Below, piece by piece: positions 17,267 through 25,643 of a stretch of 64,000 nucleotides of DNA (positions within the stretch are counted from its first letter, which is position 1; every line of letters starts with the position of its first letter). Below the pieces are notes generated by a model. That model made no database searches and was not told the origin of the DNA. It was given only the letters and a program-made list of their open reading frames with translations. The translations under genes were made by a program, and so were the position numbers. This DNA comes from Mycobacterium kansasii ATCC 12478 (lineage in GTDB: Bacteria > Actinomycetota > Actinomycetes > Mycobacteriales > Mycobacteriaceae): the NCBI RefSeq assembly GCF_000157895.3, contig NC_022663.1:2976001-3040000 (forward strand), read 5' to 3'.

Positions 17267-18343
17267 TCAGAACATCGCCGCAGAGCCGACTTCCGGGTGG
17301 CGGCGCATGAAATCCACGAGCCGGTCGACGTAGCCGGTGAACGGCGGGGGCCCGACCGGGCCGTCGGCGAGGTCGGCGCGGCAATGGTCGGTCAAATAGA
17401 AAGTGGGATGGGCGAAATAGTCGACCGCCTCGGGCGGGATCCGCAGCAACCGGTAGAGCCCGGGAACATGCGCCAACGAGCCCTTCGCCAGCTTGCGGGG
17501 TAGCGGAATCTTGACCAGCTGCCGGCCGGTCACCCGGGCCAGCACGTCGGTCATCTCCTCGACCGTGAGTGGTTGGGGATCGGCCAGGTGATAGGTGCGG
17601 CCCTCGGAAATGGCCAGCCCACTCAAATAACTCACCGCGTCAACGACGAAGTCACGCGGGACCACGTTCACCCGCGTCATGGTGGGATCTCCCGCCACCG
17701 GCAGGATCGCGTGCCGGGGCTGCCGCAACAGCCACTGCATGACGAAGTAGGGCCCGTCGAACTTCTGCGTCTCACCCGTTCGGCTGTCACCGACCACGAT
17801 CGAGGGCCGATAGATGGTCGCCGGCATTCCGGCCGACATCCGCCATCTCACGTCCGCCTCGGCGAGATGCTTGGTCTCCTCGTAATAGTTGTTGAACGGC
17901 GCACCCACTTCCAGGTCGTCCTCGCCGAACGGGCCGGCGTAACGTCCGCTGACGTAGCAGGTGCTGAAGTAGTGCAACCGGGTCAGGCTGGGACACTGAT
18001 CAAGTGCGTCAAGGACGTTGCGGGTGCCGTCGACGTTGATCCGGACCGCCGCCTCGCGAGCGACCGCCAGATCGTATGCGGCGGCCAGATGCCACGCCTC
18101 GGTGACTTCGCTCAGTGCGCCCGCGGCGAGTCCGAGCCCGGGTTGGGTGATGTCGCCCTCGACCAGCTCGATCCGCCCGCTCACCGACGGTTCGGCAGCG
18201 CTGAGTTCGGCCACGCGGCACTTGGCCAGCGTGGCGAATTTGGACTGCACGAGACAGATTGCCGTGCTGTCCGTGCGTTTGAGGATGCGCGGTAGTAACG
18301 CACTGCCGAGAAAGCCGGGGAACCCGGTCATCAATACGGTCAT
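17267..18343 (-). CDS. Extended short-chain dehydrogenase / male-sterility-type reductase
   Basis: 358 residues. N-terminal NAD(P) motif TGFPGFLG, a mid-domain HLAAAYD, catalytic YYEETK (Tyr and Lys) and a VVPRDFVVDAV segment place it with extended SDRs and the reductase (NAD_binding_4) domains of fatty acyl-CoA and carboxylate reductases. It may reduce an acyl-thioester or modify a lipid-linked sugar or sterol. The ATG at 18343 fits the Rossmann start. It is divergent from an acyltransferase gene with a 176-bp gap, suggesting a shared lipid-related role. Confidence 0.8.
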   Translation of the reverse strand: MTVLMTGFPGFLGSALLPRILKRTDSTAICLVQSKFATLAKCRVAELSAAEPSVSGRIELVEGDITQPGLGLAAGALSEVTEAWHLAAAYDLAVAREAAVRINVDGTRNVLDALDQCPSLTRLHYFSTCYVSGRYAGPFGEDDLEVGAPFNNYYEETKHLAEADVRWRMSAGMPATIYRPSIVVGDSRTGETQKFDGPYFVMQWLLRQPRHAILPVAGDPTMTRVNVVPRDFVVDAVSYLSGLAISEGRTYHLADPQPLTVEEMTDVLARVTGRQLVKIPLPRKLAKGSLAHVPGLYRLLRIPPEAVDYFAHPTFYLTDHCRADLADGPVGPPPFTGYVDRLVDFMRRHPEVGSAAMF

Positions 18344-18519
18344 CGCCACACTCCTGCCCGCTTGTGCGATGTCGTGGTTTAGACCAGACGCTACCGATTC
18401 GCGGAGTTGCCGACGGGGGACTTTAGACCTCGCAACCGCAGCCATTGGTCCTCGGTCAGAGCACCGGGGCGGGAGGATAATCGAGTCACCGGCACTTCGA
18501 CTACTGATGGGCAGAAGAC

Positions 18520-19326
18520 GTGAACGGCAAGGAGATTGATGACTCCGAGATGGCCAAGTGGGATCCGGCCTTCACCAAGGCGTTGATCGGCACGGTCACC
18601 CCGCTCATCAAGCGCTGGTTCCGCGCCGAAGTGCGCGGCCTGGAATCGTTTCCCCCGACCGGTGGCGTTCTGCTGGTGTCCAACCACTCCGGCGGGGTGT
18701 TGACGCCCGACTGGAACGTGCTTGCGCCCGCCTTCTACGGCAGGTTCGGCTACGGGCGTCCGCTGTACACCCTTGCCCACTATGGGGTTTTCTTCACCCC
18801 GTTCCGCGCGGCGCTGGGCCGCCTCGGCGTCATTCACGCCAGTCGGGACAACGCGGTCAAGGCGTTGCGTTCGGGTGCGGTCGTGCTGGCATTTCCCGGC
18901 GGTGACTACGACGCATTCCGGCCGACGTTGGCGCAGAACGTCATCGACTTCGGCGGTCGCACCGGATACGTCAGGACGGCCATGCAGGCCGGCGTACCGA
19001 TCGTGCCCGCGGTCTCCATCGGGGGCCAGGAGACCCAACTCTTCGTCACCCGCGGCAACTGGCTGGCAAAGCACTTGGGGTTCAAACGAATTCGCATCGA
19101 GATCCTGCCGGTCACCATCGGCCTACCGTTCGGCTTGACGGTGTTCTTCCCGGCCAATATGCCGCTGCCCGCCAAAATCATCTACCAGGTGCTGGAGCCG
19201 ATCGACGTCGCCGCCCAATTCGGCGAGGACGCCGAGGCGGCGGAGGTCGACGCCAGTGTGCGTTCGGTGATGCAAGCCGCGCTCGACGAACTGGGCCACC
19301 GGCGCCGAGTCCCCTTACTGGGCTGA
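18520..19326 (+). CDS. PlsC-like lysophospholipid acyltransferase family protein
   Basis: 268 residues from a GTG. Acyltransferase block I NHSGG near residue 54 with an acidic residue a few positions on (TPD), block II-type GVIHASRDNAVKAL and block III AFPGGDYDAFRP are present, the pattern of diacylglycerol-acyltransferase-like PlsC proteins. It should transfer an acyl group to a lipid acceptor on the inner membrane face. The HX4D spacing is irregular (His to Asp is wider), so the subfamily is distant from classical PlsC. Divergent from the SDR gene. Confidence 0.8.
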   Translation: MNGKEIDDSEMAKWDPAFTKALIGTVTPLIKRWFRAEVRGLESFPPTGGVLLVSNHSGGVLTPDWNVLAPAFYGRFGYGRPLYTLAHYGVFFTPFRAALGRLGVIHASRDNAVKALRSGAVVLAFPGGDYDAFRPTLAQNVIDFGGRTGYVRTAMQAGVPIVPAVSIGGQETQLFVTRGNWLAKHLGFKRIRIEILPVTIGLPFGLTVFFPANMPLPAKIIYQVLEPIDVAAQFGEDAEAAEVDASVRSVMQAALDELGHRRRVPLLG

Positions 19327-19365
19327 TCGATTGCCGGCCGGCCCCGGAACAGTATTCGAGGGGAC

Positions 19366-19390
19366 AAAAGTCCTCAACTTGAGAACTTTT
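19366..19390. promoter_or_regulatory. 25-bp A/T-rich palindrome
   Basis: Arms AAAAGT-x-CTCAA and TTGAG-x-ACTTTT are symmetric about a central C with one mismatched pair. It lies 40 bp after the acyltransferase stop and about 78 bp before the start of the secreted-protein gene. It could terminate the former (a T-rich CTTT tail follows) or be an operator for the latter. Confidence 0.4.
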
Positions 19391-19467
19391 CTTTCAAACC
19401 GAGCCGCGACGGCGTTACTATTCGCCCGTGTCACACTAGTTGACCCACGATTGGTGAGGGGGCGCTA

Positions 19468-19872
19468 ATGCGTCGAGGACTCGCAATAGCAGCCGTTGGG
19501 ATAGGGTTCGCCAGCGCCGGGTTCATGGGTAGTCCGCCGGCGCAAGCCGACGATCCGCCCTACCACATCCTGAGTGCCCAGGATCTGTGCAACCTGGTGT
19601 GGCCAAGCTCGGAGGCGATGCCGGACCCGGCCAAACAGCCACCCGCCGTTGGGCTCATCTGCGTACGGCAGGGCGGGGCGTTGCTCCGACTGGCCAGGGA
19701 CATGCCGGCCATTTTCTCCAATTCGTTCACCCTGGAACCGGGCAAGGCTCCGGAATTGCCGAAGGGTTCGGTGCGCGTCAACCCGAATGATCCGCTCAGC
19801 GACTGGATCATTCCGGACTGCTACGTCCCGGACCGCATCGACTGCAATCCGAACGCGCCCGGGCACCGCTGA
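19468..19872 (+). CDS. Small secreted protein of unknown function
   Basis: 134 residues with a Sec signal peptide: basic MRRG, hydrophobic core, and AQA-DD cleavage near residue 27. The mature part has four cysteines that could form two disulfides and is proline-rich toward the end. I do not recognise the family; similar small exported proteins are common in mycobacteria. A GGTGAGGGGGCG stretch precedes the ATG. Confidence 0.65.
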   Translation: MRRGLAIAAVGIGFASAGFMGSPPAQADDPPYHILSAQDLCNLVWPSSEAMPDPAKQPPAVGLICVRQGGALLRLARDMPAIFSNSFTLEPGKAPELPKGSVRVNPNDPLSDWIIPDCYVPDRIDCNPNAPGHR

Positions 19873-20027
19873 ATTACGGAGCGCATTCCGGTCGGGTAGC
19901 AGCCGAAAGGTCAGCCACCCGACCGGTCAGCCGTGACGCAATGGCGCCAATTCGGTACCCGCCCGATGCCGGATCAACCGCACGGCGAAGCCCGTCCACA
20001 ATCGCCGAGCGGGCAATGTCTGCATAA

Positions 20028-20075
20028 GCAATAGTTACCTTGGTTCCGCGAATACGAAACCCAGGTAACTATTGC
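20028..20075. terminator. 13-bp perfect inverted repeat between convergent genes
   Basis: GCAATAGTTACCT at 20028-20040 is exactly complementary to 20063-20075, with a 22-nt loop; two further G-C pairs could form after one mismatch. It sits between the secreted-protein gene (ending 19872) and the convergent DUF732 gene (ending 20092). Best explained as a bidirectional terminator or a tiny mobile palindromic element. Confidence 0.45.
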
Positions 20076-20091
20076 AAAGTCACAGAATTCT

Positions 20092-20445
20092 CTAGTGGGC
20101 CGAGGAAAGCTCGTTCGGGCAGTAAATACTCTCGGCAAGCTGAGCGAACTGGGTGTCCTGTAATGACGTGGCGTTGGCACGGTCGGTCTGAGCCGTGAAC
20201 AGCAATGCCTCCGCCTCGGTGTGTCCCTGGTTCAGGTACAGACACATGGCTGTGGCCCGACCGATCGCCAAGTAGGGGTTCACGTAGGGGATTCCGGCCT
20301 TGTCGAGCTGCTGGATGAAAGTGGAGTCAGCGGTGGAGTCGGCGTACGCCGGCCCCGCGCCAGCTCCTGCACCTGCCACAATGGCCCCGACAGCCAACCC
20401 GGCAGCAGCCAGCATTGAGAACTTAACCATGGTCTTTCCATTCAT
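20092..20445 (-). CDS. DUF732 secreted protein
   Basis: 117 residues. A signal peptide with an Ala/Gly-rich core ends near AYADS (cleavage around residue 35). The mature domain matches the DUF732 pattern: DSTFIQQLDKAGIPY, then a Cys-containing helix and a final Cys (YCPNE), giving one predicted disulfide. These small helical secreted proteins are abundant in mycobacteria and have no firm function. An internal ATG at 20430 is an alternative start. Confidence 0.85.
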   Translation of the reverse strand: MNGKTMVKFSMLAAAGLAVGAIVAGAGAGAGPAYADSTADSTFIQQLDKAGIPYVNPYLAIGRATAMCLYLNQGHTEAEALLFTAQTDRANATSLQDTQFAQLAESIYCPNELSSAH

Positions 20446-20640
20446 GAGGGGTACTTAACTCGAATCGTACGCCGCTAATACCGGTAGGGGTACCCGGAAT
20501 TTGAACAAAATCGCCTTCAAAACCCGAACACACCGTGAGTAGTCAACGCCGCAACGATTCGCTTGATCTATACATCGCTGCTGCGCGCGAATTTATTCCG
20601 GGTGATGCCGGCCTTGAGCGTCCGGTGCCCTGTCCGGTCC

Positions 20641-20690
20641 CCTCGGGAACCGTCGGGAACCGTCGGGAACCGTCGGGAACCGTCGGGAAC
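20641..20690. repeat. Five tandem copies of a 10-bp unit
   Basis: CGTCGGGAAC is repeated four times after one variant copy (CCTCGGGAAC), directly adjoining the 3' end of the aldehyde dehydrogenase gene. No spacers. A slippage-prone minisatellite. Confidence 0.9.
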
Positions 20691-20693
20691 CAG

Positions 20694-22265
20694 CTATTTG
20701 ACGCCCGGTAGCCGGCGCAGCACCCGCAACCCGCCGCTCATGAGGCGTGCGTAGTGGTCGGCGCGCATCCAGGACGGCACGCCGACCGGCAGCCCGCGTT
20801 CGATGGCGATGGTTTGCGGTTCGGTGTATTTCAGGATTCCCTGCGCGCCGTGACGACGCCCCAGCCCCGAGGCCTTCATGCCGCCCATCGGCGCGTCGAC
20901 AGATGCCCACGCGGCGGCGTACCCCTCGTTGATGTTGACCGTTCCGGCCTGCAATCGGGTGGCCACGGCACGTCCGCGCTTGGGATCGGAGGTCCACACG
21001 CTGAAGTTCAAGCCGTACAGACTGTCGTTCGCCTTTTCCACGGCTTCCTGCTCGCTGTGCACGCGATACAGCGAGACGACCGGGCCGAAGGTCTCGTCGG
21101 CGAACGCCGCCATGCCCTCGCGCACGCCGCTGAGAATGGTCGGCTCGTAGAAATAGGGGCCGATGTCGGGACGCGGCCTGCCGCCGGCGAGCACGGTCGC
21201 GCCGTGGTTCACCGCGTCGTCGACGTGGTGGCTTACGGTGTCGAGCTGTGTTTGGCTGATCAGCGAACCCATGTCAGCTGAATAGTCAAGTGCGGCAGAC
21301 AGTTTGATTGCCGTGGTGGCGGCCACGAAGCGTTCGGTGAACTCGTCCCACAGGGCGTCGGGTACGTAGATGCGTTCCACCGAGATACATAACTGGCCCG
21401 CGTTGGAGAATGCCGCCCGTACCGCACCGACCGCGGCCTTGCCGACATCGGCGTCGTCGAGGACCAGCAGCGCGTTCTTGCCGCCCAGTTCCATCGAGCA
21501 GTCGATCAGCCGCTTGCCCGCCTGGGCGGCGACCGTGCGGCCGGTGTCGGTGGAACCGGTGAACATCACGTAGTCGGACTGCTCGATGATCGGTGCGCCC
21601 AGCTCCGATCCTGATCCCGTGACACTCTGCACCAGCCCCTGCGGCATGCCCGCCTCTTCGAGCAGCCGCACCGCCCAGAGGGCCGAGAACGGCGTCTGGC
21701 TATCGGGCTTGGCCAATACGGCATTACCGGCGACGATCGCCGGCAGCGCATCGCTGATCCCCAGGGTTAGCGGATAGTTCCACGGCGAAATGATCCCGAC
21801 CACGCCCTTCGGCAGCCGGTGTTCCCACACCTCGGTCAGGGCCAGCAGCACCCCTTGGCGGCGCTTGGGGCACAGGTACTTTTCGGCGGTGTGGGCGTAG
21901 TAGCGGGCGGTCAGGCATACGTCGGCGACCTCTTCGAAGGCATGGGCGCGGGCCTTGCCGCTCTCCAACTGGATGATGTCGAGGATCTCGTCCTGATGCC
22001 GCAGCACCAGGTCGTGAAAACGCAGCAGGACCTCGGTGCGCTCGGCCAGCGGGCGTTGCGACCAGGCACGTTGGACAGCACGGGCGCGGCCGGCCGCAGC
22101 GACGACGTCCTCGGGGGTGCATTGCGGTACGCCGGCGAGCGGCTGTCCGGTCATCGCGTTAGTGACGTCGCGGCGACGGTCACCGTCGGCGGCGTTGACC
22201 CGCCGGCTCAGCGCCTGCAGCAACGGCGTGACTTTCGTTGTCTTCAGGTCGGGCATTGCGGTCAT
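20694..22265 (-). CDS. gabD2: Succinate-semialdehyde dehydrogenase GabD2-like
   Basis: 523-residue aldehyde dehydrogenase closest in length and sequence feel to mycobacterial GabD2 (Rv1731), which oxidises succinic semialdehyde to succinate with NADP. Seen: Rossmann-type FTGSTDTGR, general-base Glu in MELGGKNALL and nucleophile Cys in NAGQLCIS, plus the C-terminal FGPVVSLYRV. The ATG at 22265 has GAGGAG at 9 nt upstream; an ATG three codons in is possible. Other semialdehyde or fatty aldehyde substrates are possible. Divergent from the beta-lactamase-fold lipoprotein gene. Confidence 0.85.
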   Translation of the reverse strand: MTAMPDLKTTKVTPLLQALSRRVNAADGDRRRDVTNAMTGQPLAGVPQCTPEDVVAAAGRARAVQRAWSQRPLAERTEVLLRFHDLVLRHQDEILDIIQLESGKARAHAFEEVADVCLTARYYAHTAEKYLCPKRRQGVLLALTEVWEHRLPKGVVGIISPWNYPLTLGISDALPAIVAGNAVLAKPDSQTPFSALWAVRLLEEAGMPQGLVQSVTGSGSELGAPIIEQSDYVMFTGSTDTGRTVAAQAGKRLIDCSMELGGKNALLVLDDADVGKAAVGAVRAAFSNAGQLCISVERIYVPDALWDEFTERFVAATTAIKLSAALDYSADMGSLISQTQLDTVSHHVDDAVNHGATVLAGGRPRPDIGPYFYEPTILSGVREGMAAFADETFGPVVSLYRVHSEQEAVEKANDSLYGLNFSVWTSDPKRGRAVATRLQAGTVNINEGYAAAWASVDAPMGGMKASGLGRRHGAQGILKYTEPQTIAIERGLPVGVPSWMRADHYARLMSGGLRVLRRLPGVK

Positions 22266-22392
22266 CGTGGCACTCCTCGCGGCATCGGGGGTTCATGATT
22301 CGACTACCCGCGAAGTGGTCGCGGGACACGGGCCGATGAGCTGCAACTGCGATACCGTCACGCACAGCTGGTAACTAGTGTCGCCGATGTGG

Positions 22393-22418
22393 CCACGGAA
22401 GAAGGAGAGCCTCCGTGG
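22393..22418 (+). promoter_or_regulatory. Hairpin with Shine-Dalgarno in loop and GTG start in stem
   Basis: CCACGGA pairs with TCCGTGG; the 12-nt loop carries AAGGAGA and the GTG start at 22415 lies in the 3' arm. An alternative GGAG-agc-CTCC stem would hide the Shine-Dalgarno. A 26-nt identical copy precedes the gene at 23652. Confidence 0.55.
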
Positions 22419-23611
22419 ATAAGTTGACGCGCTCCGCTCGCCGACGACCTCGAAAGCTGTCGAAAACCATTCCGCGACTCGGATCGGGTGGCGGGCCGCC
22501 ACAGCGACGGCGGTGGCGGATCCTGGCGGCGGTTCTGCTGATGGCACTTCCTGGCTGCGGCCACGCGGGTGTCCAACCCAAGGGCTGGACCCTGCGGCTC
22601 GACCAGGTCATTCCGGCCGGGATGGCTGAGGCGTCCGTACCGGGTGCGCTCATCGGCGTCTGGAAGCCCGGTGAGGCGCCCTACGTGCGGGCGTTCGGCC
22701 TGAGTGACACCACTACCGGCGCGCCGATGGCCACCGATATGCACATGCGCATCGGCAGCGTCACCAAGACCTTTACGACCACCGCAATTCTGCAGTTGGT
22801 GGACCAGGGCAAGGTCGGACTCGACGATCCGATCGGCAAGTATGTGCCGGGAATTCCCAACGGGGACGTGATCACGCTGCGCCAACTGGGCCAAATGCGC
22901 TCGGGGCTCTTCGACTACTCGACCGAGACGGCGCCGCCGAAACCGGGAGAAGAGGGGCGCCAACGCACGCCGGAAGAGCTGATCCAGATCGCTGCCAGCC
23001 ATCCGCCGGCCTTTCCGCCCGGAGCGCAATTCGACTACAGCAACACTAATACGGTGCTGCTCGGCATGGTGGTCCAGAAGGTCGCCCGCCAATCGTTGAC
23101 CGACTTCATCCGCGAGCACATCACGCAACCGCTCAACATGCAGCACACCGTGTTGCCGGTCGGCGCCGAGATTCCCTCGCCGCATGCGCACGGCTACACC
23201 AGGCGTCCGGGCGGCCAGATCCAAGACGCCACCGACTTCAACCCGTCGTGGGGGTGGGCAGCGGGAGCCATGGTCTCGACGCTCGACGACATGCGCATCT
23301 GGGCGCGCAATGTGGCGGAAGGCGGGTTGCTCTCGAAGGCCGCACAGGCCCAACGCCTCGAATTCCTGCTCGCGCCGTCGGAAGGAACCGGCACGCTGTA
23401 CGGGTTCGGACTCGAAAACCAAAACGCCTGGATAGGCCACAACGGGAACATCCCCGGCTACCAGTCATACGTCTACCACCTCCCCGCCGAGGGCACGACC
23501 ATGCTCATGCTCGTCAACTCGAATGTCGAGGTTCTCGGGGTGTGGAACTTCTTCACCAAGATCGCGAACATCGTCAGCCCCGCTCACTCCTGGCCGAAGC
23601 CACCCGCATAG
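22415..23611 (+). CDS. Serine beta-lactamase-fold hydrolase, probable lipoprotein
   Basis: 398 residues of the class C beta-lactamase/DD-peptidase/esterase fold. Seen: SxxK in GSVTKTF (Ser115, Lys118), YSN at 208-210 and a C-terminal GHNGNIPGY in place of KTG. A long basic N-terminus leads to a hydrophobic segment and lipobox LPGC (Cys48), suggesting lipidation. Likely a peptidase or esterase of the envelope (similar to the Rv1730c neighbour of gabD2 in M. tuberculosis), not a resistance lactamase. GTG start is supported by AAGGAG 8 nt upstream. First of a run with the two ABC genes. Confidence 0.85.
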   Translation: MDKLTRSARRRPRKLSKTIPRLGSGGGPPQRRRWRILAAVLLMALPGCGHAGVQPKGWTLRLDQVIPAGMAEASVPGALIGVWKPGEAPYVRAFGLSDTTTGAPMATDMHMRIGSVTKTFTTTAILQLVDQGKVGLDDPIGKYVPGIPNGDVITLRQLGQMRSGLFDYSTETAPPKPGEEGRQRTPEELIQIAASHPPAFPPGAQFDYSNTNTVLLGMVVQKVARQSLTDFIREHITQPLNMQHTVLPVGAEIPSPHAHGYTRRPGGQIQDATDFNPSWGWAAGAMVSTLDDMRIWARNVAEGGLLSKAAQAQRLEFLLAPSEGTGTLYGFGLENQNAWIGHNGNIPGYQSYVYHLPAEGTTMLMLVNSNVEVLGVWNFFTKIANIVSPAHSWPKPPA

Positions 23612-23630
23612 CAGCAGGTGCGCGTCCGCA

Positions 23631-23654
23631 CACGGAAGAAGGAGAGCCTCCGTG
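23631..23654 (+). promoter_or_regulatory. Second copy of SD-in-loop hairpin, before first BacA-like gene
   Basis: CACGGA (23631-23636) pairs with TCCGTG (23649-23654); AAGGAGA is in the loop and the GTG at 23652 is in the stem. The 26 nt at 23631-23656 are identical to 22394-22419. Confidence 0.55.
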
Positions 23655-25565
23655 GAAAAGTTCACCCCCTCCATCAACTGGGGCCACGAGCTGGTCGCGT
23701 CGTTGCTGTGGATCCTTCAGGCCTGGGCGGTCAGCGGGGCATGCCTGCTCGTCGTCGCGGTGCTGGTCGTCCGGTTCACCCGCTGGGGCAGCCAGTTCTG
23801 GCGTATCACCGGCGAGTACTACACGGGCCGGCATAGCGTCCCGGTCTGGGGCTTGTTCGGCGCGCTGCTGCTGTCGGTCATCACTTCGGTGCGGCTGACG
23901 GTGTTGTTCACCTACTACAGCAACGACCTTTATTCGGCGCTTCAGGCCGCGTTCCAGGGTGCCGCCGCCGGCAATGACGCGGTGCGGGACTCGGGCATCC
24001 ACGGCTTTTGGGTGGCCATCTGGACCTTCTGCGTCATTGCCACCCTGCAGGTGATCCAGGTGATGACGGATTTGTATGTCACGCAACGGTTTTTGATCCG
24101 ATGGCGGGTATGGCTCACCGACCGGCTGACCGCGGACTGGCTCGGCGGGCGGGCTTACTATCGGGGCCGGTTCCTGGACACCACGATCGACAACCCCGAC
24201 CAGCGAATCCAGCAGGACATCGACATCTTCACCGCTGGTGTCGGTGGGGCGCCCAACAGCCCGTCGGTCGGGACGTCGGCCACGTTGCTGTTCGGCGCGG
24301 TCCGATCGGTTGTCTCGGTGGTATCTTTTGCCGCGATCTTGTGGCGGCTGTCCGGCACATTGACCGTCTTCGGGATCGACATTCCGAAGGCGCTGTTCTG
24401 GGTCTTGTTCGCCTACGTCTCGATGGCCACGGTGGTCGCCTTCTGGATCGGTCACCCGCTCATCCGGTTCAGCTTCCGCAACGAGCTGTTCAACGCCGCC
24501 TTCCGGTATGCGCTGGTGCGGTTGCGCGACGCCGCCGAGGCGATCGGGTTCTACCGCGGCGAACGCGTGGAGCGTTCCCAGCTCGCGATCCGGTTCGCCG
24601 ATACGATTGCCAACTACCGCCGCTACGTGCGACGCACGATCGGCTTCCTCGGCTGGAACGTCACGATGAGCCAGACCATCAACCCGCTGCCGTTCATCGT
24701 GCAAGCGCCGCGACTGTTCGCGGGCAGCATCAAGCTCGGCGACGTGATCCAATCCGCCGGCGCGTTCGGCCAGATCGAGGATTCACTGTCGTTCTTCCGC
24801 AACGCCTATGACCGGTTCGCCAGCTATCGGGCCGCGATCATGCGCCTCAACGGGCTGGCCGAAGCCAACGCCAGGGCGCGCAGGCTGCCTGAACTGCGCA
24901 CCGCCGCCACCGGCGATATCGCGATAGAACTCGACGACGTCGAGGTCCGCTCACCGACCGGCACGCAATTGATCGAGCCGCTCAATGTGCGGCTCGTGCC
25001 CGGGGACGCACTGGTCATCACCGGCAAGTCCGGTTGCGGCAAGACGTCGCTGCTGCGCACGCTGGCCGGGCTCTGGCCGTATGCCTCGGGCACGCTGCGC
25101 TATCCGGACGGCCGCGACGGCGTCATGTTCGTCCCGCAGCTGCCCTATCTTCCGCTGGGCAACTTGCGCGCCGGCGTGAGCTACCCGGCGATGGAGGGTG
25201 AGATCGACGACCTGACGCTGCGCGACGCCCTGGCCAAAGTCACCTTGCCCAACCTCGTCAGCCGGCTCGACGACGTCGAGGACTGGGCCAAGGTGCTCTC
25301 GCCCGGCGAGCAGCAACGCATCGCGTTCGCCCGCGTCCTGGTGACCAGACCCAAGGCGGTGTTCCTCGACGAAGCCACCTCGGCTCTCGACGAGGGACTG
25401 GAGTTCGCGCTCTATGACTTGTTGCGAAGAGAGCTACCCGACTGCATCGTGGTCAGCGCCAGCCACCGCAGCACCGTCGAACCGCATCATCACCAGGAAC
25501 TGGAATTGTTGGGCAACGGCCCGTGGCGTCTGAGCCGCATCGGCGAACCGGTGGCCTCAATGTGA
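23652..25565 (+). CDS. BacA/SbmA-type ABC transporter, permease-ATPase fusion (copy 1)
   Basis: 637 residues, near the length of M. tuberculosis BacA (Rv1819c), an ABC protein that imports cobalamin and hydrophilic compounds such as antimicrobial peptides. The SbmA_BacA membrane domain covers about residues 1-400 with six hydrophobic segments and the DLYSALQ, NPDQRIQQDI and FWIGHPLIRFSF blocks. The ATPase has Walker A GKSGCGKTS, signature LSPGEQQR and Walker B AVFLDEATSA. The GTG lies in the hairpin described above. It stands 74 bp before its tandem paralogue; a dimer of both copies is possible. Confidence 0.92.
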   Translation: MEKFTPSINWGHELVASLLWILQAWAVSGACLLVVAVLVVRFTRWGSQFWRITGEYYTGRHSVPVWGLFGALLLSVITSVRLTVLFTYYSNDLYSALQAAFQGAAAGNDAVRDSGIHGFWVAIWTFCVIATLQVIQVMTDLYVTQRFLIRWRVWLTDRLTADWLGGRAYYRGRFLDTTIDNPDQRIQQDIDIFTAGVGGAPNSPSVGTSATLLFGAVRSVVSVVSFAAILWRLSGTLTVFGIDIPKALFWVLFAYVSMATVVAFWIGHPLIRFSFRNELFNAAFRYALVRLRDAAEAIGFYRGERVERSQLAIRFADTIANYRRYVRRTIGFLGWNVTMSQTINPLPFIVQAPRLFAGSIKLGDVIQSAGAFGQIEDSLSFFRNAYDRFASYRAAIMRLNGLAEANARARRLPELRTAATGDIAIELDDVEVRSPTGTQLIEPLNVRLVPGDALVITGKSGCGKTSLLRTLAGLWPYASGTLRYPDGRDGVMFVPQLPYLPLGNLRAGVSYPAMEGEIDDLTLRDALAKVTLPNLVSRLDDVEDWAKVLSPGEQQRIAFARVLVTRPKAVFLDEATSALDEGLEFALYDLLRRELPDCIVVSASHRSTVEPHHHQELELLGNGPWRLSRIGEPVASM

Positions 25566-25617
25566 GCGGGCCGCTTTTCAAATCGCGGTAGCTTCACGAC
25601 ATAGCGTCGCCACGACG

Positions 25618-25643
25618 CCATGGCACAGGAGCGTTCACCATGG
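25618..25643 (+). promoter_or_regulatory. Third SD-in-loop hairpin, before second BacA-like gene
   Basis: Two CCATGG palindromes (25618-25623 and 25638-25643) can pair with each other. The 14-nt loop contains AGGAG and the ATG at 25640 lies in the 3' arm. The design matches the two preceding hairpins although the sequence differs. Confidence 0.45.

Noticed and set aside
22415..23611. True beta-lactamase resistance gene
   Set aside because: Long divergent N-terminus, lipobox and HNG instead of KTG suggest an envelope peptidase or esterase.
23574..24752. 392-codon minus-strand ORF inside the first BacA-like gene
   Set aside because: Low-complexity Asp/Arg/Gln composition typical of shadow frames; the plus strand carries the ABC domain.
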